Assembly (NCBI GenBank): GCA_026770615.1
Contig: MU631774.1
Span: 1 to 46,403 of the forward strand
Source: Pavlovales sp. CCMP2436
Taxonomy: Eukaryota > Haptophyta > Pavlovophyceae > Pavlovales
DNA: 46,403 nucleotides
Direction: 5' to 3'
The position numbers and the translations under genes are program-made. This document shows positions 9,744 through 21,143 of this stretch, in pieces. The notes below the pieces were generated by a model that saw nothing but the letters and a program-made list of their open reading frames with translations, made no database searches and was not told where the DNA came from. How positions within the stretch are numbered: position 1 is the first letter of the stretch; each line of letters starts with the position of its first letter.

Positions 9744-10638
9744 GTTTCACCGACCGCTGCCTCGCGCGCCGTCAGAGCGCTCGGTCGCCGACGTCGCCAG
9801 TGGGACATGGCCGTCGAACCTCACGGGCCGCCTGGATCTTGCTGCTGACGGCCGCGCGCCGCGTACGTCGAGCACCCTATCGGCTGATTCGACGACGCTT
9901 TCGGGGGCGATCTGGACTGGTCATGGACGCTCGCCTGGAGAGGGGCGCGTCGCTACCCGAGCTCGCCTTTCGCCAGCACCCGCATGGGGATCCATGACGG
10001 TGATATCTCCCGGGCACGCCGGGCCACCGAGCACTTCCCGGCACTCTGGCGGCACTGTGCTCGACGACGCCTTCGGCGCGATTTAGGCACGCCGAAGGCG
10101 CAATCCTGGAGGGCCCCACGTCGCTATCCGAGCTCGCCCTTCGGCTCCAGCACCCGCATGGGGGTCCATGACGGCGATATCTCCCGGGCGCGCCGGGCCA
10201 CCGAGCACTTCCCGACAGTCTGGCGGCACTATGCTCGACGACTCTTTCGGGGTGTTTTAGGCACGCCATGGACGCGGTCCTGAAGGGGGGCGCGTCGCTA
10301 TCCGAGCTCGCCATTTTCGTTCTTCGGCGCCAGCATTCACGGGTAGGTCTATGACAGAGGTGTCACGTCGGCGCGCCGGGCCGCCGAGGTCTTCCCGACG
10401 CTCCACGGCACCGAGCGCGACTGCGGGGGGGCGTTTTTTTAGCCTCCTGCGTGCCGCCCGAGGGCGCCACCCTCCTTCCCGGCGCCGCCCCGGAGGGCTC
10501 GACGGAGAACCGCGCCGCAAAGCACTGTTCAGCACTGGCCAGCACTCATCTAGCACTCCGTCACCAACCTCGCCTCTATGTACCACCATCCCTGCTGCCA
10601 GGACAAATGTCTTACGTCGACCAAGTCAGTTCGAGTGA
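9742..10638 (+). other. 174-bp tandem repeat, possibly coding
   Basis: About three to four units of 174 bp (58 codons) run from about 9840 to 10400, diverging at the ends. In the plus frame from the ATG at 9742, the units read ...WGSMT..SPG.AGPPSTSR.SGGT..DD.FG... The frame is open to TGA at 10636-10638 except for TAG at 10084-10086 and 10258-10260. Both TAGs occupy the same position of the unit, where the first unit has TGG. The minus strand is also open (9877-10314), so the coding strand is uncertain. The frame ends in a repeat B fragment. Confidence 0.45.
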
Positions 10639-10672
10639 ACACCACCTGGTGAACCATGCTGAGCCGTTAATA

Positions 10673-11245
10673 ATAACTCATCCAGCACTCATCCAGCACC
10701 TATCCAGCAGCTCCCTCTACACCGAATCACTTGCGGCTAGTAAATAAATAAGTAAACTCGAACACCGAGACGTCTGAACTAGCTAGCTGTCGGACGATGA
10801 ACGCCAAGTTGCAAAGTCAAACGCAATTATTAGCTGGCCCCACAGTTTTCGTACAGATTTTTTGAAATTCGGCTCGGCCCGCAATTAATTAAATAAATGA
10901 ATGTTATACTACCTTTATAAAAATCAAGTTCAGCGCGGAAGTAATCGAAATGAGCCAAAATATTAAGTCGGCTAGACCCCTGAGCCTATTAAACCAGCTT
11001 TTCTACCTATTTAATAAGCTGTGTTCGGCACGCTGTAGCCGACGCACCGCGCGTCGGACACCCAGGGTCACCGCACATTGCCGTGGACGCCACAACATGT
11101 GGAAAGCCAGGATTCAATCAGATTGAAGATGCGATTCAATCAGATTGAAGATGCGAGGGTTGCGATAGCGTTGCCGTTGGCTTTTTAATTCATCGCTTTC
11201 GCGCAGATTTGACCGCTGAGTCCGGATCAGTTAATCCGGCAAAGG
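10673..11245. other. Intergenic, AT-rich, with repeat D and a short tandem duplication
   Basis: No gene is seen. A dispersed repeat D (about 11035-11160, containing GCCGTGGACGCCAC and AATCAGATTGA) recurs at 22580-22700. Inside it GATTCAATCAGATTGAAGAT is duplicated in tandem near 11111-11156; the 22.6-kb copy has a single diverged unit. Confidence 0.5.
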
Positions 11246-11723
11246 TTGTTGTCGACAAGATACAAAATCGGACAAGATAATACTTATTTGTTGTCGACAA
11301 AGTCCCAAAATCGATTTTCCCACTGGAGGCCAAAACGACCGCCTCCCGGTCCCGGCGGTCGGAGCAGCGCGCGGGGATGCCCGCACCGCCTATTGGGATA
11401 TAGGACGAGGCGTTTCCGGCGCGGCGCTACTTTATTCACACCATGCACCGGGCCTACCGCGCTTCACATTCGCCCGCGCGCGCCCCTGTCATCACCGAGA
11501 GGATGGCCCGCGCGGGCGTCGCGTTTGTGCACCTTCTCGCGGCGTCCCACGCGGCCTGGGCCGTGTGGACGAACCGTTGCGCCGATGGACCCCTTCTTTA
11601 GAGAGCACGGGACAAATCCGTACGTTCACCGGTGGGGACTCAGCGACCCGCCCCATGCTGGCGAGGTGGCATTTGTAGGTCATCCGCCCGCGCAGTCGCG
11701 CGCAAGCAGCTCACACGTGCCCC
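11246..11723 (+). other. Open but uninterpreted GC-rich stretch
   Basis: Several plus frames are open and Pro/Arg-rich. One stretch (about 11440-11600) reads like real protein (MARAGVAFVHLLAASHAAWA) and may be the N-terminal part of the next region, but I cannot join the frames with confidence. Confidence 0.3.
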
Positions 11724-12541
11724 TTGAGCCTCCCACCCCACCCCTCGCCTTGCGCAGGCTGGATCAGGGTCCGGATCAGTCGAAGCAGCGCATACGACGG
11801 TGACGTACGGGGCCTGCCTCGTGCCCGGGTGCACCTCGTCGACGAGGAGCCGCCGACGGTGTGCACCGAGCTCATCTACGCCGACCGGGAGCAGGGCCGG
11901 CCGGCGTACCGGCCTGCGTACCTCCAGCTAATGTGCGAGCTCATCCAGGACCCCGTGCTGATGGCCGGCCGGCCACGGTGCAATACTGCTGTACGTGCAG
12001 CCACTTGCGACTCGGGAGGGGCGGGTGCCAAGACGGGGCGTGTGCAGGCGGCTGCGTCAAAGTGTGCGCGAGGTGCCTCCACGCACTCCACGCACACCAC
12101 GACACTCGCGTCTGCTTCGAGTGCCCTGTGGCAGACGAGACCGGCACGTGCTCGCCCCACTGTCACGTGTGTCTATATCCTGGTACACGGGCCGCACACG
12201 CGCGTGCCTCGGCTGGCTGCGACGCGTGCCCGCCCGGAAGTGGCTGCTCGGCCATCCCCCAGCCGCCAGCAGACGCCCCCGCGGTGATGGCCGACACCGG
12301 TTCCACCGACATGGTGGGAGACAGCGCCGGCGCCGGCCACGACTTCGACGACGATGGCCACAGTGGCGATCTGGACGACGTCGAATTAACCGGCGGCGAG
12401 GACCGTGGTGACATCGTTACTCTTCCTCCTCCGACGACGACGACGACTGGGTACCCGTCCCAGACGCCCCCGACCTCGACAACTGCGACTCGTTTCAGTG
12501 CGGGTTCCAAGACGACTGCGACTCGGTTGACTGCCAGCTAG
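11724..12541 (+). pseudogene. Cys/His-rich protein region, frame-disrupted
   Basis: The first frame (about 11780-11975) reads VHLVDEEPPTVCTELIYADR and YLQLMCELIQDPVLMAG. A shift near 11975 then continues into a Cys/His-rich segment with many CxxC pairs (CCTCSH, CVKVCARC, CFEC, CSPHCHVC). This is consistent with a zinc-binding module of the RING/PHD/B-box sort, though the spacing does not let me choose. The C-terminus is acidic and Ser/Thr/Pro-rich. The second frame ends at TAG (12539-12541), directly beside the Copia LTR, so the gene may be truncated by that insertion. Confidence 0.4.
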
Positions 12542-12543
12542 AG

Positions 12544-13390
12544 TCCCAACCGCCGCAGGACCTTCTCGCCGCCGGCTTCAGTTGACTGCTGGCCATCTCA
12601 GGACCCCCCCCCGGGACGACCATAACCAATAACTACCCGTCTATAGGTATAATATAATATGTAATACTAAGGCACGCAGCAGGCAATGGGCGACGCAGCG
12701 CTCAGACTAGCACACCATCTAGAACAATCAGACGCCAGATTGAATCCCTATCATAAATATTACTAATATTATAGTCTAAGTTACATGTTATTTATTCCGC
12801 TTGAGTCATCTCATCGTCGTCGGTTCATAATTCGACGAACTATATGACATTGATAGCCAAAATCTAGGTAACGAATTATATAAACTGCTTCATTGTAAAT
12901 TGTACACGATCGCCGCATCATTTAATTTAGCGCGCGGATTACGCCCTAGCTGACCGGTGGTCGAGTACTAGGCCGTCCGGCTCGCTTCTCCCCGCAAATG
13001 GGTGCACAGACGCTGCTGACCCATTCAATGCCCTGACAAGCAGTCCGTCAGCGGTGGGGACTACTCCCAACCGCCGTGTTGTTCCGAGTAAGCACGGTGT
13101 CTAGCCTACCACTGCGCGTGATGTCGCTGCTGCGGTTCCGGTATACTTCATGTCAAGGTAATCTGACACAGTTTTACCTGACTCGATTCTCCCGGACTCT
13201 CAGTCCGGGACATTCGCAGTCCGGCTAAGATAGCAAGGAACTTGCCTTCATCAGGAAGGTAAGTTCTTATGATTAAACTTGAGTCGTTTTTGCTCTCACC
13301 TCTATTATTAGAAGTCACTCTAGCTCCCGTCGACAGTCCTCGACGGCGCTTCACTCCGGACCCCTGCGCCACCGCAGGAGTACATCAATA
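12544..13390 (+). repeat. 5' LTR of the Copia element
   Basis: 12544-12698 matches 19947-20101 and 13190-13390 matches 20952-21143 almost exactly. Between them lie an inverted repeat C (about 12680-12765) and an inverted repeat A tail (12783-12832). Whether these modules are original LTR parts or later insertions depends on what the gap in the 3' LTR contains. Confidence 0.8.
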
Positions 13391-13498
13391 CAAACGTTTG
13401 AGATCGTACGTATCTCCGGAACCTCGCGATCACCAACTCCCACGAGTTCGATCGCCGCGTCGCACCACCGCCTCGCCAACAAGAGCTCGCGTTCTACC

Positions 13499-15893
13499 AT
13501 GCTCAACCTCAGCCAGCCCAAGATTGACGCGCGCGCCAAAGGCGCGACGCTCATGAACCCCACCGACATCATGAACAAGGAGACCCTGGTCAAGATCCTC
13601 TACCCGGCGACGCAACGCTACACCGCGCGCTCCCGCTCCATGATGGGGCTCTCTTCAGACATCATCGAGCTCCCAGCGGCTGGTGAATTCCTTTCCTTTC
13701 GGCTTCGGACGCCTGCCGAGTTCATCGACTACATGGGGCTCCACCCCGGCGCGCTCTCGGTCAACACGGCCGTCATTCTCGCGACCGACCGTGCAGACGA
13801 CGACATCGTCAACGCGCACTTGGAGACCGTCTACACTAACTCTGTCGAGATCTACGAGCAGGCGTTGAGCGACAAGATCGACGACTCGATCCTGGACTTG
13901 ATCAAGTGCCAGATCTCCGCTCACGACCCAGACGAGATCACCTCCGGCTACCTCTCTGCCTCACAGATCCTCAACTCCATCGAGCTCGTCAACGCCAACA
14001 AGAGTGTCGAGGCCCACGTCGGCGACCTCTACAAGTTTGCGACAGCAATCGTCAGCATGCATGACTCAGCGTCATCGACCTCTGGTACTCAGATCCTCTC
14101 CGCCGTCCATCACCGCAAGCAGCTCTACGAGCCGCTCCTCGACTTGGACCCAGCGGCGTTCGAGCAGATCATCCAGCTCAGCTCGATCACGTCGACGCCC
14201 TCGCTGCACTTCCTGCTCGCTCAGGCCAATCAGCTCATCCTCGACGCGTTCTCGAGGCCTGATGCGCGCGCGCTTCACGGATGAGCTGAGCAAGTTCATC
14301 GCCCCGCAGCGCGCAGCCCGTGCGCCGCCCGCTCACCCGCCCAGCCGCAACGCGCTGGTCAAGATGCAGGCGCTGGTGGCCAAGCCAGAGCTTGGAGGCG
14401 CCAACAACTACAAGAAGATCCCCCGCAAGAAGCTGTACAAGGGCGCCGCCCGTCCTCAGCTCTCATGCGAGCACTGCAAGACCGGCCACACAGGCGCAGA
14501 CTGCTGGCAACTGAACTGCTTCCCACCGAAGAACGAGCAGCCGATCACGGTCAACTTTGGGCAGGCCGCCGCCAAGCGCACGGCCAACTACGCGATCGAG
14601 ACGCGCGAGCCGCAGGAGCACTCCGGCATGGCCACGCTTACGGCTCAGTTCAACGAGGACCTACGCGCTCACAGCGCGTCGCTCGAGAACAGCTTGCTGC
14701 GCCGCCGCTCTCTCGAGACCGACGCACACCTGCCGCTCGAGATCTACGAACGCATGCCGTCCGAGATCAACGAGCACCTGACGCTCGAGATCTACAACCG
14801 AATGCCTCCCGATATCAACGTGCACCTGCCGCTCGAGACCAACGAGCATTTGCCGCTCGAGGCCACCGCGCACATCTCGTCGCCCGAGACCATCGCGCAC
14901 ATGCCGCTCGAGACCACCGCGCACATGCCGCTCGAGGCCAACGCGCACCTGTCGCCGCCCGAGGCCATTGCGCACACGCCGCTCCTGGCCAACATGTTCA
15001 CGCACTCGATTCCGCTCTCGCCCAACACGCTCACACAGTGCCTCGCCGTGGACTGCAGCAAGCAGGCGACGCGATGCATCCTCGGGCAAGGAGACGGGCC
15101 ATACTGCGAGGACAACAACTGCCACTTTCAGCAGTACCTCGTCACCCAGAAGAACATCTACTCAGGCAGTGCGTCGATGACCAACCCGACCGCCAAGCTC
15201 GACTCCGGGACGTACGCCGTCACACAGCGCAACGCCAATGGCGAGCCGACCTTGTACAACATAAACAGTGACCCGCTTGGTGACGATGGCATCATCAATC
15301 GCCTGCGCGTCTCCGGCATCCTGTCTGGGCAGATCATGGACGACTCCGAGATCTACCCGACCAAGTGCTGCGCGCCGAGCTGCATCGCTCGCGCATCCGT
15401 CGGCGTCTACCAGCGCTCGACCGGCCTGTACAAGTACACGTGCACCTTCGAGAACTGCCGTGACCAGGCCAAGGACATGTCCAACTGCAAGCGCATCGCG
15501 CGCTTCGCCACCGCCAAGCGCATCTCCATCCAAGACGGAGAGCTGCCCGAGCTTTGGCACGGTGACAAGGACAAATTCGTCTGCAAGGGCTGCAGCATAG
15601 TAGCTTACGAGTGCTGGGAGTGTGTGCTGGTCGGCAACGACCGCCTGCGCTGCCGCAACTGCACCCTCGGCTACTTCTGCAAGCCGTGCCACACGCCCAG
15701 GGCCTACTACACTGGACCCTGGCCTACGCCGCTGTCGGCGCTGCACAGCAAGCCGCACCCAGCCACATCGGCGCCACCGCCGACTCACAAGCCGCCGCCT
15801 GAGGAGGACACGTACTCCTCAATGCTCAAGCCGCCGCAACCGCCTCCGCCTCCATACAACATTATGACATTGCCGCCATCGCAGAAAATCTGA
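13499..15893 (+). pseudogene. Copia Gag with extra Cys-rich domains
   Basis: The Gag frame starts at ATG 13499 and is open to 14284. A shift in an alternating GCGCGC tract near 14260 moves it to a second frame, open to 15893. The second part has a CCHC knuckle (CEHCKTGHTGADCW, about 14467-14508), as expected for nucleocapsid. Next comes a run of short repeats built on HLPLE/HMPLE (about 14718-15000). Then three Cys-rich segments follow (about 15040-15130, 15360-15460, 15575-15705), the last reading CKGC...CWEC...CRNC...CKPCH. Ordinary Copia Gag is shorter and has only the knuckle, so the repeats and Cys-rich part are extra. Confidence 0.65.
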
Positions 15894-18800
15894 CGACGCC
15901 GCTGCCTGCACCAACAACATCTCCTCCGCCATCGCCGATCACATCATCGCCGCAGCATTTTGCGCTCGCCAGCTCGCAGCCGCCGATGCAGCCGCAATCG
16001 ATCGACTCTCTGCTACTACAGCTTATAGAGGTAAGTTCTAACCCAAAACTGTTAACATCCCTATTCCAAGAGTCCACGTCGGCGCCTCCTCCGCCAAAAA
16101 AATCAGCCCAGACGCCGCCTTTTCAGCCGATCTCGACGTCGGCGCCTCCTTCGCCAAAAGAATCTTCCCTGCCGCCGCCTCTTCAGCCGATTCCCATGAC
16201 GACGCTGTCTTCGCCGCAGCAACCCAAGGGCAACCTGCCCACTGTGTCGCTCAGACCTTCATGGCTGACCGGCCAAGCGCGCTTGCCGAGCTTCACCAGC
16301 AAGCCTGCTCAGCACCTCCTCACAGCCTACAGTGTGACCGAGGACAAGGAGGACAAGCACTCCTCGGCGCCCATCAAGACGCACGACAAGATTGTTTTTG
16401 ACGTCACACTCGACTCGGGCTGCTCCGTCAGCATGCTTGTCGAAGAGAGCTAGGGACTCATCTCAGACCCACAGCCGACCAAGGCCAGCATCTCAGTGGG
16501 CAACGGCGCAGCTATGCAAGCTGTGCACAGCGGCCTCATCTCCGCCACGTTCACAGACGACGTCGGCGGATACCTACGAGTTGACGTCATCGACGCGCTC
16601 TCCGTGCACGGCCTGGAGACACCGCTCATATCAGTCCTCTCGCTGGTAGCTCAAGGCTGCTCCATCATCTTCGACGTCATCGGTGGCTTCCTGAAGTCCA
16701 TCACGTCGACTCGGCGCACACAGATCAAGTTCGGCATCAATCACCCCATCAAGTGCTCGGTCAACGTGCCGCTCGACTACACGCCGACCATCCACAAGGC
16801 GCTCTCTGCTAACCTCTCGCAGGAGACGTCCGACCTCTGGCGGGCCCGCTTCAACCACGCAGACCGTCACGCCGTCCGCCGCACGATCGCTCAGCACCCT
16901 GGCATCGCTGGTGCCGAGGCCAAGCCCGAGATCTTCTCTGAGTCCGACGTCGCGCGGATGAAGGCCCTGCCCTTCAACGGCACGAGCACTCCTTCGACTC
17001 GACTGTTCGAGATCATCCACGGGGACGTGCTCAAGCCGATCAACGGCCTCCCTCCTCACGTCGCGCGCTTTGCCATCGTTTTCAAGGGCGACTTCACGCC
17101 ATACACCAGCATCTACATGATGCACGTCAAGTCCGAGGCGCCTGCAAAGATGCAGCTCTACCTCGACGAGATGGGAGCCAACTCCTTCCAGCACCGACTC
17201 GCAGGCGCAAGGCTGCACCTCGACGGCGCGTCAGAGCTCACTTCCTCGGCCTGAACGGCCGTCTTGCGCAAGTACGACATGCTCTTCAACGAGGTGTCGG
17301 TCCCGTACAACCCCCAGACTAACGGCGTCGCAGAGCTCACCTTTGGCACCCTCATCCCCGACGTGCGCGCAATGCTCAACGCGTCCGGCATGTCGCCTCG
17401 CTGGTGGGGGTGGGCTATTAAGTCCGCTGCGTGGACGCGCAACCAGCTCACCTCTCCGGGTGACAAGCTCTCGCCATACGAGAAGCTCTTTGGCAAGGCG
17501 CCCGACCTGTCCAAGCTCCGCATATGGGGGTGCCCAGTGGCATATCTACAGCAAGCCCCGCGCGACGCCACCGGCAAGTTCAGACCGCGCGCGCTGCATG
17601 GCAACTTCGTCGGGTATGGCTCCTCAGGCATCTTCGAGAACGGCCAGCTGCGCCACGCCCTCGAATACGTTCTAGTCACAGCCAACAACGTCATCACGGT
17701 CTCTCGGCATGTGCTCTTCAACGAGTCCACCATCGCCGACAACACTTCAAGGAGCGTGCACTTCAGCGGCTCCAACCCAATCATCAACACCTCCGGCTTC
17801 CCCGACGACGACCAGATCGCCGCCGACAGAGCAGCCTATGGGAGTGAAGGCGAGGACGTCAACGACGACCCGCCGCCGCTCAACCAAGACTCGGACTCAG
17901 ACGACGATGACGCGCCGCCGCCGCCGCGGACCGCCACGCCGACTTCATCCTCCGAGCCATCCTCAAAGCCTTCTTTTGAGCCATTCTCTCCGCCGATCGT
18001 TCGCCCGACCGGCAACCTCCACGTCGAACTTCGACAGCAGCCACGACACAAGTACACGGCCAACGTGGTCCTAATCGCCGCCAACGTGCTGACGCCCAAG
18101 AACTTTAAGGACGCCATGGCGGGCGACTACAAGAATGATTGGGCCACTGCCATCATCGCTGAGCTCGAGTCTCTCCGTGTTCTCCACACATGGGACGAGA
18201 TCTCCATCCGCTAGCGAGCGCCGATCATTCCGACTAACTTCGCCTTCAAGATCAAGCCTCAAGCCGACGGGACGGTTGACAAGTACAAGGCGTGCATCGT
18301 CGCGCAAGGATTCCGGCAAATCCCAGGTCTCCACTACGACGAGACCTACTCCCCGACGCTGCGCTACGACTCGTTACGTTTACTCCTCGCTCACGCCGCC
18401 TACATGCGCAAGCCCGACGACTCTCGCTGGCAAGTCTGCAGCGCAGATGTGTCATCAGCATACCTCAACGCTGAGATCCCCGACTCGGAACAACTCCACC
18501 TCGGACTTCCGCTGCTCTACCAGGCCAAAATCATCGCGCCGCCCGGCTTCAAGGTCGCGCTGCGCTACCGCCGCGCCATCAACGGTCTCAAGCAGAGTGG
18601 CCGACTTTGATGGAAGACCAATCTCGACATCATGTAATGCATCAAGTTCCACCGCATCGACGCCTCCTGGTCTGTCTACCGCCGCATCCGTGAGGACGGC
18701 TCCATCGATCTTGCGGGCTTGTTCGTGGACGACTTCCTTCTGCTCTCGAGCTCTTCAAGCCCAACGGCCTGCGCAGAGATCGTCGACAAGCTCAAGGGGT

Positions 18801-19690
18801 TCTTTGACATCCGCTTCCTCGGCCCCATCAAGACCTTCCTCGGCGTCAATGTCGAGCAGGACGAGAAGAGCATCACAATGTCGATGCCTCTCTACATCGC
18901 GACCTGCCTCGAGCGCTTCGACCTCTTGGGCATCTCTACGAAGAAGTCCCCCATGATGATCGCCCTCGACAAGCACGTCGGCTCGGACGAGCCCGAGCTA
19001 CTCGATCGCGAGGGCATCTCCAACTTCCGCTCTAAGGTCGGGGCGCTGCTCTTCATCTCCAACACCTGTCGGCCGGACGTCGCTTTCGCATCAAGCTTCC
19101 TCGCGCGCTCGATGGCATCTCCGACCAGCTCTGCGCTCGACGCCGCCAAGCGCGTCTGGTACTACCTCGCTGGCTCGACAAACCAAGGTCTCCTCAACCG
19201 CAGCTCCAAGACGTGTCCTAGTGGCCTACGTCGACTCCGACTGGCAGTCGACCTCGAGCGCCGCCGCTAGACAACTGGGTATGTCTTCTTTGCAGGCGCG
19301 CCTGTCAGCTGGCGCTCATCTCGGCAGTCCATCACCACGCTCTCGTCGACAGAAGCTGAGTACCTCGCCCTCGCCGACGCCGGCAAGGAGGCCATCTACT
19401 TCTGCGACATCATCAACGACCTGGGCATCATCAAGGTCGACGTCCCGCTCCCGCTCTTTGAGGACAACAAGGGCGCGATCGACCTCGCGCACAACCCCAA
19501 GTTTTACTCGCGCACCAAGCACATTGACATCCGGCATCACTTCTTCACGACCGTGTCGAGCACAAGGTCATCTCCATCCAGAAGGTGGGCACCAACAAAA
19601 GCATCGCTGACGGCTTAGCCAAGCCGCGCGGAGGCGCCCAGTTCAAGCTCTTCGCGAAAGTCATCACGGACGTGATCAAGCCAACGACCA
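15860..19690 (+). pseudogene. Copia Pol: protease, integrase, RT, RNase H
   Basis: Domains in order: Pro/Ser-rich linker; aspartic protease with DSG (about 16405-16420); GAG-pre-integrase (LWRARFNHADRH, about 16835); integrase with Asp in HGDV (17020), Asp in LHLDG (about 17215) and Glu in NGVAEL (about 17325); RT with ADVSSAYLNAEI (about 18445) and catalytic FVDD (18722-18733); RNase H with YVDSDW (about 19224) and STEAEYLAL (about 19350). It is broken by TAG 16451, TGA 17252, TAG 18212, TGA 18608 and TAA 18635, and by frameshifts near 19215, 19270 and 19560. The TGA at 18608 replaces the Trp expected after GLKQSGRL. All five stops lie in one reading frame. Confidence 0.8.
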
Positions 19691-19697
19691 AGTTCTA

Positions 19698-19863
19698 CAG
19701 AGGATCGCGGGCAATAAAAAGGGCGAAATTTGAGCTTGAGGCTAAGCTTCTTAGCAAAATGCATACAAAATATTCTTGAATTTGTTTAAATTACATACAA
19801 ACAATGCAAAAAACGAGGCTCAGCTTCTTAACACTACGGCTTCTTATTGTCCGCGACACCCTG
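19698..19863. mobile_element. TA-flanked small TIR element, copy 1 (inside Copia)
   Basis: Termini CAGAGGATCGCGGGCAATAA (left) and the near-complement TTATTGTCCGCGACACCCTG (right) are flanked by TA on both sides. It lies between the RNase H domain and the 3' LTR of Copia, so it inserted after Copia did. It is 166 bp and has no gene. The TA duplication suggests a Tc1/mariner-type source. Confidence 0.75.
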
Positions 19864-19946
19864 TAGCGACTTCATCACTTTGGCGTTTTGACAACATGCA
19901 CATTCTCAACTGCATCATCCACCCAACTCATCAGATCGAGGGAGTG

Positions 19947-21143
19947 TGTCAATCGCCGCAGGACCTTCTCGCCGCCGGCTTCAGTTGACTGCTGGCCATC
20001 TCAGGACCCCCCCCGGGACGACCATAACCAATAACTACCCGTCTATAGGTATAATATAATATGTAATACTAAGGCACGCAGCAGGCAATGGGCGACGCAG
20101 CNNNNNNNNNNNNNNNNNNNNNNNNNNNNNNNNNNNNNNNNNNNNNNNNNNNNNNNNNNNNNNNNNNNNNNNNNNNNNNNNNNNNNNNNNNNNNNNNNNN
20201 NNNNNNNNNNNNNNNNNNNNNNNNNNNNNNNNNNNNNNNNNNNNNNNNNNNNNNNNNNNNNNNNNNNNNNNNNNNNNNNNNNNNNNNNNNNNNNNNNNNN
20301 NNNNNNNNNNNNNNNNNNNNNNNNNNNNNNNNNNNNNNNNNNNNNNNNNNNNNNNNNNNNNNNNNNNNNNNNNNNNNNNNNNNNNNNNNNNNNNNNNNNN
20401 NNNNNNNNNNNNNNNNNNNNNNNNNNNNNNNNNNNNNNNNNNNNNNNNNNNNNNNNNNNNNNNNNNNNNNNNNNNNNNNNNNNNNNNNNNNNNNNNNNNN
20501 NNNNNNNNNNNNNNNNNNNNNNNNNNNNNNNNNNNNNNNNNNNNNNNNNNNNNNNNNNNNNNNNNNNNNNNNNNNNNNNNNNNNNNNNNNNNNNNNNNNN
20601 NNNNNNNNNNNNNNNNNNNNNNNNNNNNNNNNNNNNNNNNNNNNNNNNNNNNNNNNNNNNNNNNNNNNNNNNNNNNNNNNNNNNNNNNNNNNNNNNNNNN
20701 NNNNNNNNNNNNNNNNNNNNNNNNNNNNNNNNNNNNNNNNNNNNNNNNNNNNNNNNNNNNNNNNNNNNNNNNNNNNNNNNNNNNNNNNNNNNNNNNNNNN
20801 NNNNNNNNNNNNNNNNNNNNNNNNNNNNNNNNNNNNNNNNNNNNNNNNNNNNNNNNNNNNNNNNNNNNNNNNNNNNNNNNNNNNNNNNNNNNNNNNNNNN
20901 NNNNNNNNNNNNNNNNNNNNNNNNNNNNNNNNNNNNNNNNNNNNNNNNNNNGTCCGGGACATTCGCAGTCCGGCTAAGATAGCAAGGAACTTGCCTTCAT
21001 CAGGAAGGTAAGTTCTTATGATTAAACTTGAGTCGTTTTTGCTCTCGCTTGCTTCTATTATTAGAAGTCACTCTAGCTCCCGTCGACAGTCCTCGAAGGC
21101 GCTTCACTCCGGACCCCTGCGCCACCGCAGGAGTACCTCAACA
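19947..21143 (+). repeat. 3' LTR of the Copia element, interrupted by a gap
   Basis: Both ends match the 5' LTR. The middle is 850 unknown bases, whereas the 5' LTR has only about 491 bp in that position, so the gap length is only an estimate or extra sequence is present. Confidence 0.75.
20102..20951. other. Assembly gap (850 N)
   Basis: The bases are unknown. Long open frames called across it are artefacts. Confidence 1.

Larger units (their letters stand above)
12544..21143 (+). mobile_element. Copia-type LTR retrotransposon, decayed
   Basis: Direct repeats at 12544-13390 and 19947-21143 flank gag, protease, integrase, reverse transcriptase and RNase H in Copia order (integrase before RT). 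A purine-rich tract (GATCGAGGGAGTG) precedes the 3' LTR. No target-site duplication is seen and I could not identify the primer-binding site. The coding frame has stops (TAG 16451, TGA 17252, TAG 18212, TGA 18608, TAA 18635) and several frameshifts, so this copy is not autonomous. Confidence 0.85.

Noticed and set aside
14661..15125. Minus-strand frame with repeated Leu-Glu-Arg units in the Gag region
   Set aside because: It mirrors the HxPLE repeats of the plus-strand Gag, which continues from a CCHC knuckle.
20069..21011. Frames of about 300 codons on both strands
   Set aside because: They consist of unknown bases in the assembly gap. The same applies to frames across 34590-34974.
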